A stretch of DNA of 64,000 bases, from positions 57,429,231 to 57,493,230 of the forward strand of contig CM028329.1 of NCBI GenBank assembly GCA_016647705.1, written 5' to 3'. This stretch comes from Eucommia ulmoides. Taxonomy: Eukaryota; Streptophyta; Magnoliopsida; Garryales; Eucommiaceae. Below are positions 25,261-53,300 of the stretch, in pieces. The notes beneath the pieces were generated by a model. It saw nothing but the letters and a program-made list of their open reading frames with translations. It was not told where the DNA came from and did not search any database. Made by a program: the position numbers and the translations under genes. How positions within the stretch are numbered: the first letter of the stretch is position 1; the number at the start of each line of letters is the position of its first letter.

Positions 25261-25448
25261 CCAATTTTGTCTTGTTGTATAGGACAAAATGATAAATTTG
25301 TAAATACTTGTGAACAAAGTGACCAAAATGCAGGAATTTTTTCTTAAAAAATTTTTGGGGTCTGAAAATTTAATTATGACTATCAAGAGGTCAGTTTTTT
25401 CCATAGGGTATCAAGAGAGGGCTAAATAATAAAAGCCCCTATAAAAAA

Positions 25449-25903
25449 ATGCATTTTAGACGAACAAATAATAATAACACGATAAGCAAATAGAAAAAGA
25501 CAACAAAGGACTAGAAAAATACAACCTCATTAAAAAATTTACTCTTCAATCTATATTTTTTTTTAATTTTACTTAAAAATTCGAGACAAACAAATTTGAT
25601 ATATAAAAGGAGACATGAATTTGATAAAAAAATATTTGTACTATATATAAAAAGAGAGCAACCGATTGATAATTATTATTACAAACAAATTAAGATAAAT
25701 TTATACGACTTTAAGTCAATGGTCCACCGATTCAAAATTTTAGTTCATAAGGTCCAAAATTCTTGGGCCTTTTTTACCAAGCCCGTCAATTTTATTTTGG
25801 ACAAAAATACCCCGATTTTTGCATCAAATTTACAAAAAAATAAAAAATACCCATCATTTTTTATTTTCTGTAATTTTCACAAAAAAAATATCACAAAAAG
25901 TTG
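25449..25903. other. AT-rich spacer between the Mutator-like element and the solo LTR
   Basis: No gene or repeat is recognised here. One open frame of 102 codons (25596-25904) is lysine- and asparagine-rich, matches nothing I know and is probably chance. Confidence 0.4.
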
Positions 25904-25908
25904 ATTCA

Positions 25909-28728
25909 TGTCACACCCCATCCTGGACACCCATCACCCGAAGCCGGGCGTGATGTCAACCTGACGTGACCTGACCCATCGACGCATATTCATTCATACA
26001 TGTATACCTATATATTCGCATTACTGTATTTTTTTTTTTCCAAAAATATATATAAATACCCGTGTCAAAATTTGGGAATATACCGGTCCCAAATATTTAC
26101 AATCAAAAACACAAAAAAAATACATGAACCTTCCACGGTTCACATCCGACCGGCTCACCTCCAAAACGACACTACCTCCAGACTCTACCTAGTGCCAGTA
26201 GTGGACCAACTTCTAACCGTGGTACCTGAAACCAAAATTTTATCGGTGTACTGTCTTCATAATTAAAAAAAAATAAAAATAAAAAAATTTAATGGATCAA
26301 GTACAATCTTTAAATATTACCTTTCAAAATATAATATTTTATAGTCACATACCAGGTTGAAAATTCAGTTCCACTGCCCCTAATGAAATGAAATACTATA
26401 AAGATAATATTGTACATCGCATACCATATTTGAAACCAATTCCCACCTGCCATCAAGGTAAAGAAATAATGCATTTAAAACACCAAAAATAAATATTTTA
26501 AATCAGTCAGTCCAAATATTTTAAATTAACCCGTCCAAGTATTTTAAACCAACCAATCCAAACATTCCAACATAATATAAAATACTCTCCACATCCTCTC
26601 CTACTAGCCATAGGATCGTCTTTACCTCAAGATTGGGAGTTGCAACGGTACCGTATCACCCGCAGGATTTGCACTCCTGACAGGTTAAACCACCCTGCAG
26701 GATTTTGCTTAGCAGGTAATCTACATCTCGCAGGACATATCTTCCTGACGAGAAGAAAAATTCACATCTCGTAGGTCACACCCGCCTAACGAGAAGAAAA
26801 TCCACATCTTGTAGGTCATACCCGTCTAACGAGAAGAAAATTTACATCTCATAGGTTATACCCGCCTAACGAAAAGAAAATTCACATCTCGTAGATTATA
26901 CCCGCCTAACGAGAAGAAAATCTACATCTCGTAGGTCATAACTGCCTAATGAGAAGAAAATCCACATCTCGTAGGTCATATCCGCCTAACGAAAAGAAAA
27001 TTCACATCTCTTAGGTCATATTCGCCTAACAAGAAAAAAACTATGGTATAGTTTGACAAAAATCACTCTCCACCTTTCAAACTGACTTGATCCAAAAAAT
27101 CATTTTTCCACCTTTAAAACCAACCCATCAATCCAAAAATTATTTTTCCACCTTTAAAACCAACTCGATCCAAAATTTATTTTTTCACCTTTAAAACCAA
27201 ACCGAATTGATCCATATAAGTTGCAAAATCGTCCATTTAAAATAAGCACATTTTCTACAATTTATACGAAAATAAGATTTGTAAATTTACATAGAAGACA
27301 ATACATTCACCTCGATTTCTGTACTGCAAAACTATCACCGTCCAAAACCTACCGGAACGCTGGCGCCTGTGAACCTAACAGTGATAGGGCCTAAATTAAT
27401 ATCTATTTAAAATACACTTAATATGAAATGCATGACCCTAAATTTCATAATTTTCCATTCCCCAAATTTTTATGAAGAATTATTATTTTGTCCGTTTCGT
27501 TACGTTGATATCCACCGTGCAACATTATTAACATTAAAGGTTACATAAATTATTATCATGATTACGAAAATTTTAATGCTAATAATTTAATTTAACGAAA
27601 ATAGTAATCGACTAAAATTTTACTTGTTTCCAAATTGCCTGCCGAGGGATTGGATTTTGGATTTTGATTTATTTATTTTTTCCTTTTTTTTTTTTCCTCT
27701 TTTCTGCTCTCCACGCCTGCTCCTCACAGTCGCGGCGGTGGTTTCTCTCTCTCTAACTCTCCACCGCCGGCGACGCTACACCTGATCACACACACGGCCA
27801 TTTCTGTTTTGGGTTCCTGATTCACCGACCGCCGACCTCCTTCCACTCCTTGCTCAGCCGACCGCCGGCGACCTCACATCCACACACCCCAGAAGATCTC
27901 CGATCACCCCCCACACCGTTGGCACCTCGCCGACGAACCACCACCGACCCACCGACCCCTGATCACCCACGACGCAACATACACGCACAACAGTGACGAC
28001 AACGGCCACCGAACGCTCACCCACACCAGACCGACCGGCGACGATCACACACACACGGTCGGCGCTGTTTTGGGTTCTCAGTCGATCCTCCCTCTCTTCT
28101 CACCAACCCCACACAGTTGCCGGATGAACAAGACAGAATGCACACACAAAATCGCCGAATACACACTGAACGGCATGCACCCACTCACCGCCAACCAAAT
28201 ACCTACTTCGTCAACGCAACACACCCCTTCACCGATCACCTGCACCGCCGGCGACTGCAACGATCACACATGCACACACTCGCCTGACAACCGGAACACA
28301 CACCACCGACACCGCCGACTATCGACACCTCCACACCCACTCACACTTACCGCCGGCTGAACCACACACACCACCGACCGATCGACCGAACCCACTCTCT
28401 CGTGCTTTGTTTCTCTCCTTCTTTTTAGGCTTTCTGATATGTGTGTATTGATTGTGTGTATATATATATATACACACCATGGTAATGGATGATCACGTCA
28501 CTATTGATGTGTTTATTGTTGTTATTTTATGTTCTAATTACATAAATCTCCCCCCAACTATCTTTAAGTTTTTATTTAAACCTGAATAAAAAAAAAATTA
28601 TTGTTAAAATTGCGAATTAACCCCTAAAAGTTTAAATTGAATAGTAAATGACACTATCTACCCAGTTATTTTCTAAATATTCTAAAATACAGCTAACATT
28701 ATGCATGCACGAAAATTGGAGTCTTACA
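25909..28728 (-). mobile_element. Solo LTR of gypsy element 2 family, 2820 bp
   Basis: A perfect 5-bp duplication ATTCA flanks it (25904-25908 and 28729-28733). On the - strand it starts TGTAAGACTCC and ends ..GGGGTGTGACA, so TG...CA. Its two ends and the stretches 'CTAGTGCCAGTAGTGGACC' and 'TTATCGGTGTACT' match the LTRs at 12294 and 17428. It has no internal region. It carries a 40-bp minisatellite at 26722-27041 and a C-rich block at 27710-28400 that gives meaningless open frames on both strands. Confidence 0.85.
26722..27041 (+). repeat. 40-bp minisatellite, about 8 copies
   Basis: The unit CACATCTCGTAGGTCATACC + CGCCTAACGAGAAGAAAATT recurs at 26722, 26763, 26803, 26843, 26883, 26923, 26963 and 27003 with small changes. 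Related single units occur in the LTRs at 12294 and 17428 ('CAGGACATGCCCTCCTGTC'), so the array expanded in this copy. Confidence 0.9.
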
Positions 28729-28733
28729 ATTCA

Positions 28734-28867
28734 ATTTCAGAAACGAAATCTATAAATACTATGGAGCTGTTGAACGTAGTCCTGCAATATTTAAATTCTA
28801 CAATCAGCTATTATTAAAAATTAATAAGAGTGAATATGCATTATTTTGACATAACAATTTGGACCTA

Positions 28868-28909
<42 letters not shown>

Positions 28910-29103
28910 AAGAGTTTTTTATTCTTTAACCCTTTGTTAAGAGTTAGGTTAGTTGATAACCCAAACAAACAGTAAAGTTCAACGATCATCCAAGCCATAT
29001 TATTCATTAAGTTTATGGTCCTTGACAGTTACAGATTCACAAGCGATAGACGAACATGCCCCTGTTGATTTCGCGCATGTGCTGAAGAAAGATTTTTTCA
29101 GTT
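28734..29103. other. Spacer before the OST3/6-like pseudogene
   Basis: AT-rich, with a (TA)n tract at about 28870-28904. I see no gene. Confidence 0.5.
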
Positions 29104-29226
29104 ATGATAAGTGTGTGTTTTTGTTTAGGCAATTACTATTTACATGCCCACACTTCTTTGCAGGAAGGAGGTGGCGAGGAGAGAAAATTTCGATTTGAGA
29201 GTCGGGAGCTGGAGATCAGGTTTGGA

Positions 29227-30015
29227 ATGGAGGTGTTGAGCGTCGAAGAAGATGAAGAGAGAGAAAGTGCGGGGAGATGCGGAGGTGGAGGTGAAGGTGA
29301 GGATGTGGCGGAAAAGGTCATCGGTGAGGTGAATGATGTTGGAAGGGGATTAGGACTTTTCGCCGTGTTCGGCGTCAACTCCCTCCCTCACATCCGCCTC
29401 CTCCCCCTGGCCGCCAAGGATCTCAAATCCGACACCCAACAAATGGACGTCTGCGATTTCTCCCGTCTAGCAAAATCCATGGCCGAATTCATTGAATCCA
29501 AAACCAAACTCACCGTAGGTCCGATCCGCCACCCACCCATCGTTTCCAAGAAACAAGTAACCCTCATTGCAACCCTGATTCTCATTTCTTCGCCATTAAT
29601 CATCAAGAAGATCATAGAGGGGAAAACCCCTCTCCACAATCCGAAACTGTGGCTAGCCGAATCGATTTCCGTGTATTTCTTCGGCGTTTCGAGATCAATG
29701 CACAACATAATCCGGAAAATGCCACTGGTTTTGGGCGATCAGAATGATCCATCGAGAATGATCTTCTTTTACTAGGGCTTTGGAATGCAGCTTGGAGCAG
29801 AGGGTTTCATTATCGGATTCTTGTAAACTATTGTTGGATTGTTGCTTGCATTTGTAACTCATGTGCTAAACAAAGTGAAGAACGAGAATTCGCAAAGAAT
29901 TATGATGATTTTTGCTTTTTCGATCTCATTTTGGGCGGTGAAAAAGGTTGTTTATCTTGCTAATTGGAAGACCGGCTATGGAATTCATGCTTATTGGCCA
30001 TCCAGTTGGAAATGA
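29227..30015 (+). pseudogene. OST3/OST6-like oligosaccharyltransferase subunit, truncated and with two stops
   Basis: OST3/OST6 (TUSC3/MagT1 family) are ER membrane subunits of oligosaccharyltransferase, the enzyme that N-glycosylates proteins. They have a luminal thioredoxin-like domain and four membrane helices. Here the C-terminal membrane part is clear: FGVNSLPHIRL, TKLTVGPIRHPP, SMHNIIRKMP, GMQLGAEGF, then ISFWAVKKVVYL and YGIHAYWPSSWK before TGA at 30013. The frame is broken by TAG at 29773 (where Gln is expected) and TAA at 29824 (where Tyr is expected), yet both flanks stay in phase. The first roughly 55 codons from 29227 are Glu/Gly-rich and do not resemble the thioredoxin domain, and no CxxC is visible. 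There are no introns, but some plant family members lack introns too, so this could be either a retrocopy or a decayed duplicate. An upstream ATG at 29104 in the same frame is possible. Confidence 0.85.
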
Positions 30016-30016
30016 G

Positions 30017-30280
30017 AAGAAAAATCAGTTGAATTCAACTATTTTTGTTTATTGGTAAGAGCTAGTATAATCCATCTAAAGATTGTTTCTGCTTTTGGAT
30101 TAAGAAAGATTAGTTGAATTCAACTATTTTAGTTTATTGGTAAGAGGTAGTATAATCCATCTAAAGATTGTTCCTGTTTTCGGATTAAGAAAGAAAAGTT
30201 GAATTCAACTATTTTAGTTTATCGGTAAGTGCTTTTGTTAGTTGATAGTTATTACTTAATTCATCTAAGATTGTTCTTGC
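30017..30280 (+). repeat. 85-bp tandem repeat with EcoRI-centred palindrome, about 3 copies
   Basis: AGTTGAATTCAACT, a perfect 14-bp palindrome, recurs at 30027, 30112 and 30197. Each copy is followed by 'TTTATTGGTAAGAG' and 'ATCCATCTAAAGATTG'. The array begins two bases after the OST3/6-like stop codon. Confidence 0.85.
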
Positions 30281-30288
30281 TTTTGGTT

Positions 30289-31990
30289 TGATGAATATTT
30301 TATGTAGATATTTATGCTAAAACACATGAATATTCACGTTAATCTGTTTAAAACATACAACCAAATTCATAGTTAGCGTCCACGTATATCATGTATAAAT
30401 TAAGATGACCTTCAAAGTTAGATACCTAATATATATTGAAGTAAACATTTACATCTAAAATAACAGTCACTTACAATAAATAAAAACCCGCAATAAGCCA
30501 TTATTGTGATGAAATATTTTTACGTAAATATTTATGCTAAAACACGCCAATATTCACGTTAATTTGTTTAAAGCATACAACTAAATCCATAGTTAGCATC
30601 CATGTATATCTGGTAGAAATTATGATGACCTTCGAAAGCCGTCATCATTCCTCCAATTATGAAATAGGAGCCTAGTCGTCCCAAGAAAAAATGTATACTA
30701 TCAAAAGGAGAGGTTGCAGAGATAAAATGTGGAAGATGTCATAAATATGGGCACCATAATCGCAAGTCGTGCACTGCAACAATTTGAGTCGATATCATCA
30801 TTTTTTTTCCAAATATTTCTTTGTTTAGATTATTTTTTGGTGAATGAATCAGGTGATACGTGTATGTTTACACACATATAGACATGATCATTTTTAAATA
30901 TTTTTTAAACTGAAGATTTTGATCATGAAAGTTTTTTTTTTTTTTTACATTCACTGCATCTTCAATTTTGGTTGGGTTTATTGTTTTTGTGAAGTGTATT
31001 ACGTCATTTTGACGAGTGAGCGAACAATGTGGGGGTGAGGACAGGGTGAAAGTTTCTCTTTTGCGTGAGCGGATTGAATATTAACTTAATCGTGAATATC
31101 AATATAAGAGGTTTTTGTCACACATTAAATGGGATAACCGGGTGGGGTGGGGTGGGGTGGGGTGGGGGAATGAATATTAACTCATTCGTGAACAATTTGT
31201 TTTGATATAAGTTAATATTCACAAAACTCGGAAACATTCGTGATGTGTTTGTTTGATCTCACTCAATATTCACACAATTAAATATTTGTAACACTCTTTT
31301 TACGACACTCAAATATATTCATGGTAATGTTATCGCATTTTTCAAATCGACATATGTGTCATTTATTTGAATTGAGTTACTATGCAACCTGCATCACTAT
31401 CCGTTTGTGAATGTCTAGAATTGAGTAAATATTCACTCAATATATTCATTTCACTTTGTTGAGTTGTAAAATATTATGATTCTAGACTGAAGTTAATGTT
31501 ATCAGTAAAATGTTAAAAAGTTAATATTCACTCACGTCATATTAATCTCTCTTGAATTGCATAAAATTTCACTCATACATAATGTTGATACTTACACACA
31601 CATGCTATGTATTGAATGTTAACGTACAGTCCAAAGAGCAATGGAAATTGTTTTTTCCTTTTCTAATTACGGATGAGGGCACGTGAATATCAACGTTTGG
31701 GGTGAGTGAATATTAACTCAATTCCGCAAAGATCTTAGTAGACATTTTTTTCTAGGCATGTAAGTGGGTATGCATGTATATACAAAAATGACGTGCGCCC
31801 TCGAATTCTTGATAGTTAGGGTTTTCTATTGTAAGAGTAGAGAGAGGGAATATATAGAGGGGTAAATGGAGAAAGTAGCGCGATTAATGGGTTAATGGGA
31901 GAGATTTTTTTGGTAAGTGGACATCGATGGAGGAGAGAATCGTGTTATGGGTGATACGTAAATATCCACTTAAGTGAAATCATTACCTAA
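30289..31990. repeat. Cluster of GTGAATATT(A/C)AC motifs, probable DNA-transposon remnant
   Basis: Variants of GTGAATATTAACTCA or its inverse occur near 30330, 30553, 31069, 31167, 31215, 31262, 31425, 31518, 31682, 31708 and 31963. A roughly 115-bp block at 30299-30415 is repeated at 30519-30640 ('ATTTATGCTAAAACAC', 'ATTCACGTTAAT', 'CATAGTTAGC'). No coding frame and no clean terminal repeats were found. Confidence 0.5.
31140..31168 (+). repeat. (GGGGT)n tract, potential G-quadruplex
   Basis: Five runs of three to five G separated by single T satisfy the usual G-quadruplex pattern. It lies in a non-coding stretch 1.4 kb upstream of NDUFV2. Confidence 0.8.
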
Positions 31991-32380
31991 AAAATAAAAT
32001 AAAAATACCACATTAAAGAGGAGATCTTGAACAATATTTCAATGATTTTTGTTTGCAGATTGAATGCGATGTGTGATAGATATGAAGTTACTTTTCCATT
32101 GGAGATGGTGAACATGCAACCTTTTTGTTTTCAAAATAAGAAAATGGTGTTTGAAATCAAATAATGACATTTCATTGTAAATTCATGGTTTCAATAAGAG
32201 CAAACATAAAGGGTCATTTTTTAAAAAATCTCATTAGATCATAAACTTAATTAATAATGTCAAAGAGTTATCTAATATATTGTATATCTCTGTAGGGCTG
32301 AAATTTTTTTTATTTTAAACTAAATTATCGATAACTCGTTGCACGGTTTTGAGATAGAGAACAGGTCAAAATTGTAAAAA

Positions 32381-32402
32381 GCCCAAATGAGCTGATGGGC
32401 CT
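32381..32402 (+). promoter_or_regulatory. Two site II elements (GCCCA and TGGGCC) upstream of NDUFV2
   Basis: GCCCA at 32381 (TGGGC on the other strand) and TGGGCCT at 32396 lie 10-15 bp apart and about 180-200 bp before the ATG. TGGGCY 'site II' motifs, bound by TCP factors, are common in plant promoters of respiratory-chain and ribosomal-protein genes, which suits a complex I subunit. Function is inferred. Confidence 0.5.
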
Positions 32403-32487
32403 ATCTGCCTGTGGAGGACACGCGTGGAGGACTACGCAATCCGCTAACATTAGCGTCTTTTTTCATCTCACGGAGAGAAAAATCTCT

Positions 32488-32508
32488 CCCCCCCCCCCCC
32501 CCCCCCCC
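32488..32508 (+). repeat. Poly-C tract in the probable NDUFV2 5' UTR
   Basis: Twenty-one consecutive C, 73 bp before the start codon, between 'AAATCTCT' and 'TGTCGCTCC'. The exact length is uncertain, as for any long homopolymer. Confidence 0.8.
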
Positions 32509-32580
32509 TGTCGCTCCGGCTCGCAGATCTCCCTCGCACTTCATTACTCTCGCCACCAGTCGACGACGGATTTGGCGAAA

Positions 32581-49062
<16,482 letters not shown>

Positions 49063-49098
49063 CAACTTTTTTTTTTTGTTTTGATAATCTTTGTATTT

Positions 49099-49104
49099 AA
49101 TAAA
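49099..49104 (+). terminator. AATAAA polyadenylation signal of NDUFV2
   Basis: A canonical AATAAA 37 bases after the TGA. Plant signals are loose, so other sites may also be used. Confidence 0.5.
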
Positions 49105-49269
49105 TGCATAGCTCCGTTATTAATGGGGTTTGTCAGCTCTGTTTGCTCCATTTCATGCCTCCATGGAGTTTGGAGGATCTGATCTTTTACTTTTATCAAT
49201 TTACCCATTGGTTCTGTACCTGATTCTTGATGTTGGATTTGTGAACTAAATTTTGAAAGTGTGTAGTTG

Positions 49270-49318
<49 letters not shown>

Positions 49319-50367
49319 CACATTTGCTTGTTATGGTTTGGGGTAGATGATGGCCTATTATAGTTCAGGCCTATGATAACTAGGCCTTAATTTAAGGGTG
49401 GTTTTTGTATGGCTGCAAAAGTCCATAGAAAGATATATTTTAACCCATTATTTTTACGTATTCAACCATAGCCAAAAAACTCATGTATGCGCCTAATGCT
49501 CACTTCAAAATGGAAAACCCACTATTTAAAAAAGTGAGATGTTTATTCACAGTAAAAGTGCGTGAGACACATCACTAGGTCTTCTTTAAAATAAAAAGTG
49601 TTACGGTTGTTTGGGTTTAAATTAGAGAGGTCTAATGTAATATAATTTTTATAAATAGGGCTACCTTTAAAAAAATCCTTAATTTTTAATTTTAAAACCT
49701 TTGGAAGAAACTCATAAAACCTAGTAAATAAAGTAGTTGGGGGCAACTAAGATAAAAATTCTCAAGGGTTATAGTAGTCGATGGCCTCATTTGGCCTTGG
49801 CGTGTCCCAGTGTTTCTCAAGTTCTATTCTCCTCTGATCTCTTCTTCGTCTGCCCTCTGGAAGTCATGGTTTCCGCCAAAAATCAAGCATTTTCTGTGAA
49901 AAGTTTGTCATTGCTTTAGCTGTCATCTAATAAAGAGCAACCTAATGCACGAAGATTCCAACCTTATTCATATATACAGAGACTGTTTTCAAAATTTGAA
50001 CCCGAAACTCTTAAGTCACAATGAAACAACTTTATGATAGACTTCCATATGTTTTTGTTTTAACTCGCCTGTACCAAAAAAAAAAAAAAAGTCGAACATC
50101 CTTGGTTTGGGCTTACATAATCATTCTTCCACTTCATCAAAAGAACTTTTCAAGTTTGCCCCTGTTAAAAACCGGCCAAACTATGCCCAAAACTCCGACC
50201 AAAAACACAGATTCTCTTCCCTTACAAATGAACGAAACGAGAGACGATAAATTACATTTTTCATGTTACAAATTCAGGACGACCAAAAAAACCGAGCAGT
50301 TCAGGAAACCAATTCAGAATAATACACATATAAAAAAGAGTAGCAAAATACATAAATAATGAATTAA
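49105..50367. other. Convergent spacer between NDUFV2 and VHA-F
   Basis: It contains a (TC)n(TA)n microsatellite at about 49266-49317 and holds the 3' UTRs of both genes. Short open frames on both strands have no recognisable product. Confidence 0.5.
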
Positions 50368-53300
50368 CTAACGCCTGTCAGATATGGACTCGGCGGAGAA
50401 CAGGTACTTGACCCGTGAGAGAACAGAATCATGAGTGGGATCATATGGATGATCCTTTGATGGAATCTCCAAAATTGCAGGAATTGGTTTGTTGTAGCTG
50501 TCCACTAGAAATCTTATCATGTTTGCCACCTGAATTAATAGTAGCAGTTAATGCAAAGAAAACCAGATATATCAAAATGTATGTGCGTATTAGTCCGGTT
50601 GGCAAAGGGCAATTCCCCATTTCCTTGTCTACCACGATTTGACTCTCCTACCGGACACTTCAGTAATTAAATCTTGAATTTAATCATGAATGCACCGGAC
50701 CGATATGGGAGAGTGTGCTCTTAAGATCACCCAATGATGTGATTAGTTGAAGTACGCGTAAGCTGGCCCCGACACACGTTACTAACCCAAAAAAAGGAAA
50801 AAAAAATGTATGCGCAGCAAGACAATATATCACCTTACAACCAAATTTACAAATTTGACCTAATCATCCCAATTCCTTGTAGCATTGCAATTTATCAGTT
50901 TATTTCGCCTAAAGAATGAAGATTCAACATCTTTTACACAAGTAAAAAAATTTAAAGTAATACTTTGACGGGTAAGACTAGAGAATTGATTGACGTGACG
51001 AGCAAAAGGAAGATTAATATTATTTGCTTGCAAAAAACTAAGTGAGTTGGAGAGAGGTCTAAAGAAATTGAGAGTACGGGGTACAAGTTATGGTATATGG
51101 AGAAAGACAAATATAGGAATGAGGTGGATATTATGGTAGATAGAGATTTAAAGGATAGCGTGGTCGATATTAAAAGAATTAAAGATAGGATGATGGTTAT
51201 GAAGGTAGTGGTTGGAGGGGAGGTCATTAACGTTATTAGTGTGTACGCTCCCCAAGTGGGATTGCAATAGGATGCTAGATGAGAATTATGAAAGAATATG
51301 GATTGTAAGATCATACCCGGAGAGAATATTGTTACCCAACATAGACTGATGGTAACCGATTTGAAATTTTAAGAGTGGAAGCGGGATTTTAAGATAAGTA
51401 TGCATGTAAGGATACGTTGGAGAGATCTAAGAGGTGAGAAGATGGAGTTGTTTAAGGATAAAATTAGCCATGATGAATTATGGGGAAGACATGAGGAAGT
51501 GAACAAAATGTGGAGTGATATGGTGAGTTGTATTAGAGAGATAGGAAAAGAAGTTTTAGGAGTTTCCAAAGGAGAGAGACCACAATATAAAGATAGTTGG
51601 TAGTGGAAGGATGAGATCCAAAAAGCCGTTCGTGATAAGAAAATAGCTTATAAAGAATGACAAAAATGTCAAAGTAAGGAGAGTTGGGAGAAGCATAAAC
51701 ATGCAAAAACGGAGGCACGAAAAGTAATTAAAGAATCAGAGTTTCGCGCGTATAATAATTTGTATCTAAAGTCATTTACAACAGCCGAAGAAAGGGACAT
51801 ATTTAAACTCACTAAGCGACGTGAACGAAAGACCAGAGATATAGGAAGTGTTAGGTGCATTAAAGACGACGATGAGAAGGTCCTGGTGAAGGATGAAGAT
51901 ATTATGGAACGATAGAGAAGTTATTTTTAGAGTCTATTTAATGAGAACAACGCTGGGAAATCTAATTTAGAGTTGCCTAATTTACCTTCAGATAAGATAT
52001 ATAGGTTTACAGAACAATTAGAACTTTGGAAGTTAGAATAACACCAAGCAAGATGAAGATTGGAAGAGCAGTAGGGCCAGATGAAATTTCAATAGAGGAG
52101 TGGAAAGGTCTGGGAGATTTTGGGATAGAGTGGTCGACTAGACTTTTTAATGACATTTTGAGGACTAAAAGAATGTCTGATGACTGGAGAATGAGTATTT
52201 TAGTACCCATCTATAAAAATAAAGGGAACGTTCAAAGTTGGGCGAACTACCAGGGCAAAAAACTTATGAGTCATACTATGAAACTTAAGGAGAGAATAAT
52301 TGAATATAGACTAAAACATGAAACGAGCATAGAAGATAACCAATTTAGATTTATGCCCAACCGATCAACCACTGAAGTTATTTTTATACTCAGGAGATTA
52401 ATGGAAAAATATAAAGAAAAGAAAAATTTACATATGGTATTTGTGGACTTGGAGAAGGCTTATGATTAGGTACCCAAAGAAATTTTGTGGTGGGTGCTAA
52501 AAAAGAAACATGTATTCAACGTATATATTGAGGTAAATAAGGATATGTATCAAGGATTATCTTTAAGTCCTTACTTCTTTGTACTAGTGATGGATGAACT
52601 AACAAAACATATCTAAGATGAAATACCTTGGAGTATGTTATTTGCAGACGACATAGTACTAATTGATGAAAATAGAACAAGTCTTAATACTAAGTTGGAA
52701 AGATGGAAATAAACTTTAGAGTTTAAAGGCTTGAATGATAATAGAAACACGACGGAATACATGCATTACAATTTTAGTAATACGCGAAGAGATAATAGTG
52801 CGATCAAAATTGGTTATGAGGAGGTTCCAAACGTAGATCATGTTAGATATTTAGGTTCAATGATTCAAAATAATGACGAAATCAATAAGGATATTACTCA
52901 TAGAGTAAAGGCAAGATGGTTGAAGTGGAGAAGTGCAGTTGGGGTGATATACGATCGTAGGAAACCAATGAAACTCAAAGGAAAATTTTACAAAACTTCA
53001 ATAAGAACGGCACTTCCGCATGGTTCAGAATGTTGGGCAATAAAAACAAAACATGTCCAGAAAATTAATGCAACAGAAATGAGGATGTTACTGTAAATGA
53101 TTAGGAAGACGAGAATAGATAAAATTAATAATACAACTATTAGAGAGAATTTAGGAATCATTGAAGAGAAGATGAGAGAAAATCGTGTTTATGGTGATTT
53201 GAACATGTTCATAAAAGACCCATGAAGCAACAGTGAGAAAATGCAATATAGTTCAAGTGCGGGGGGTTACTAGAGGGATAAGTAAGCCAAAGAAGACCTG

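Larger units (their letters stand above)
21538..25439. mobile_element. Outer Mutator-like element with TTAACG array
   Basis: It is flanked by a perfect 9-bp duplication, TATAAAAAA at 21529-21537 and 25440-25448, the target-site length of Mutator elements. The ends are short inverted repeats: TAGGTTTTTATTATTTAG on the left against GGGGCTTTTATTATTTAG on the right (- strand). It is 3902 bp, of which 1503 bp is a second nested element. No transposase is seen. About 21790-22600 is GC-richer, gene-like sequence that may be captured host DNA. The right part is a dense array of TTAACG motifs. Confidence 0.7.

Noticed and set aside
26722..27041. Regularly spaced repeats resembling a CRISPR array
   Set aside because: The full 40-bp unit repeats without unique spacers, inside a plant LTR; it is a minisatellite.
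27854..28360. Open frames on both strands in a C-rich block (27710-28400)
   Set aside because: They lie inside a solo LTR with defined ends; low-complexity His/Thr/Pro or Val/Gly products in antiparallel frames indicate composition bias.
29136..29708. Open frames antisense to the OST3/6-like copy
   Set aside because: The + strand matches a known protein family; the - strand frames have no recognisable product.
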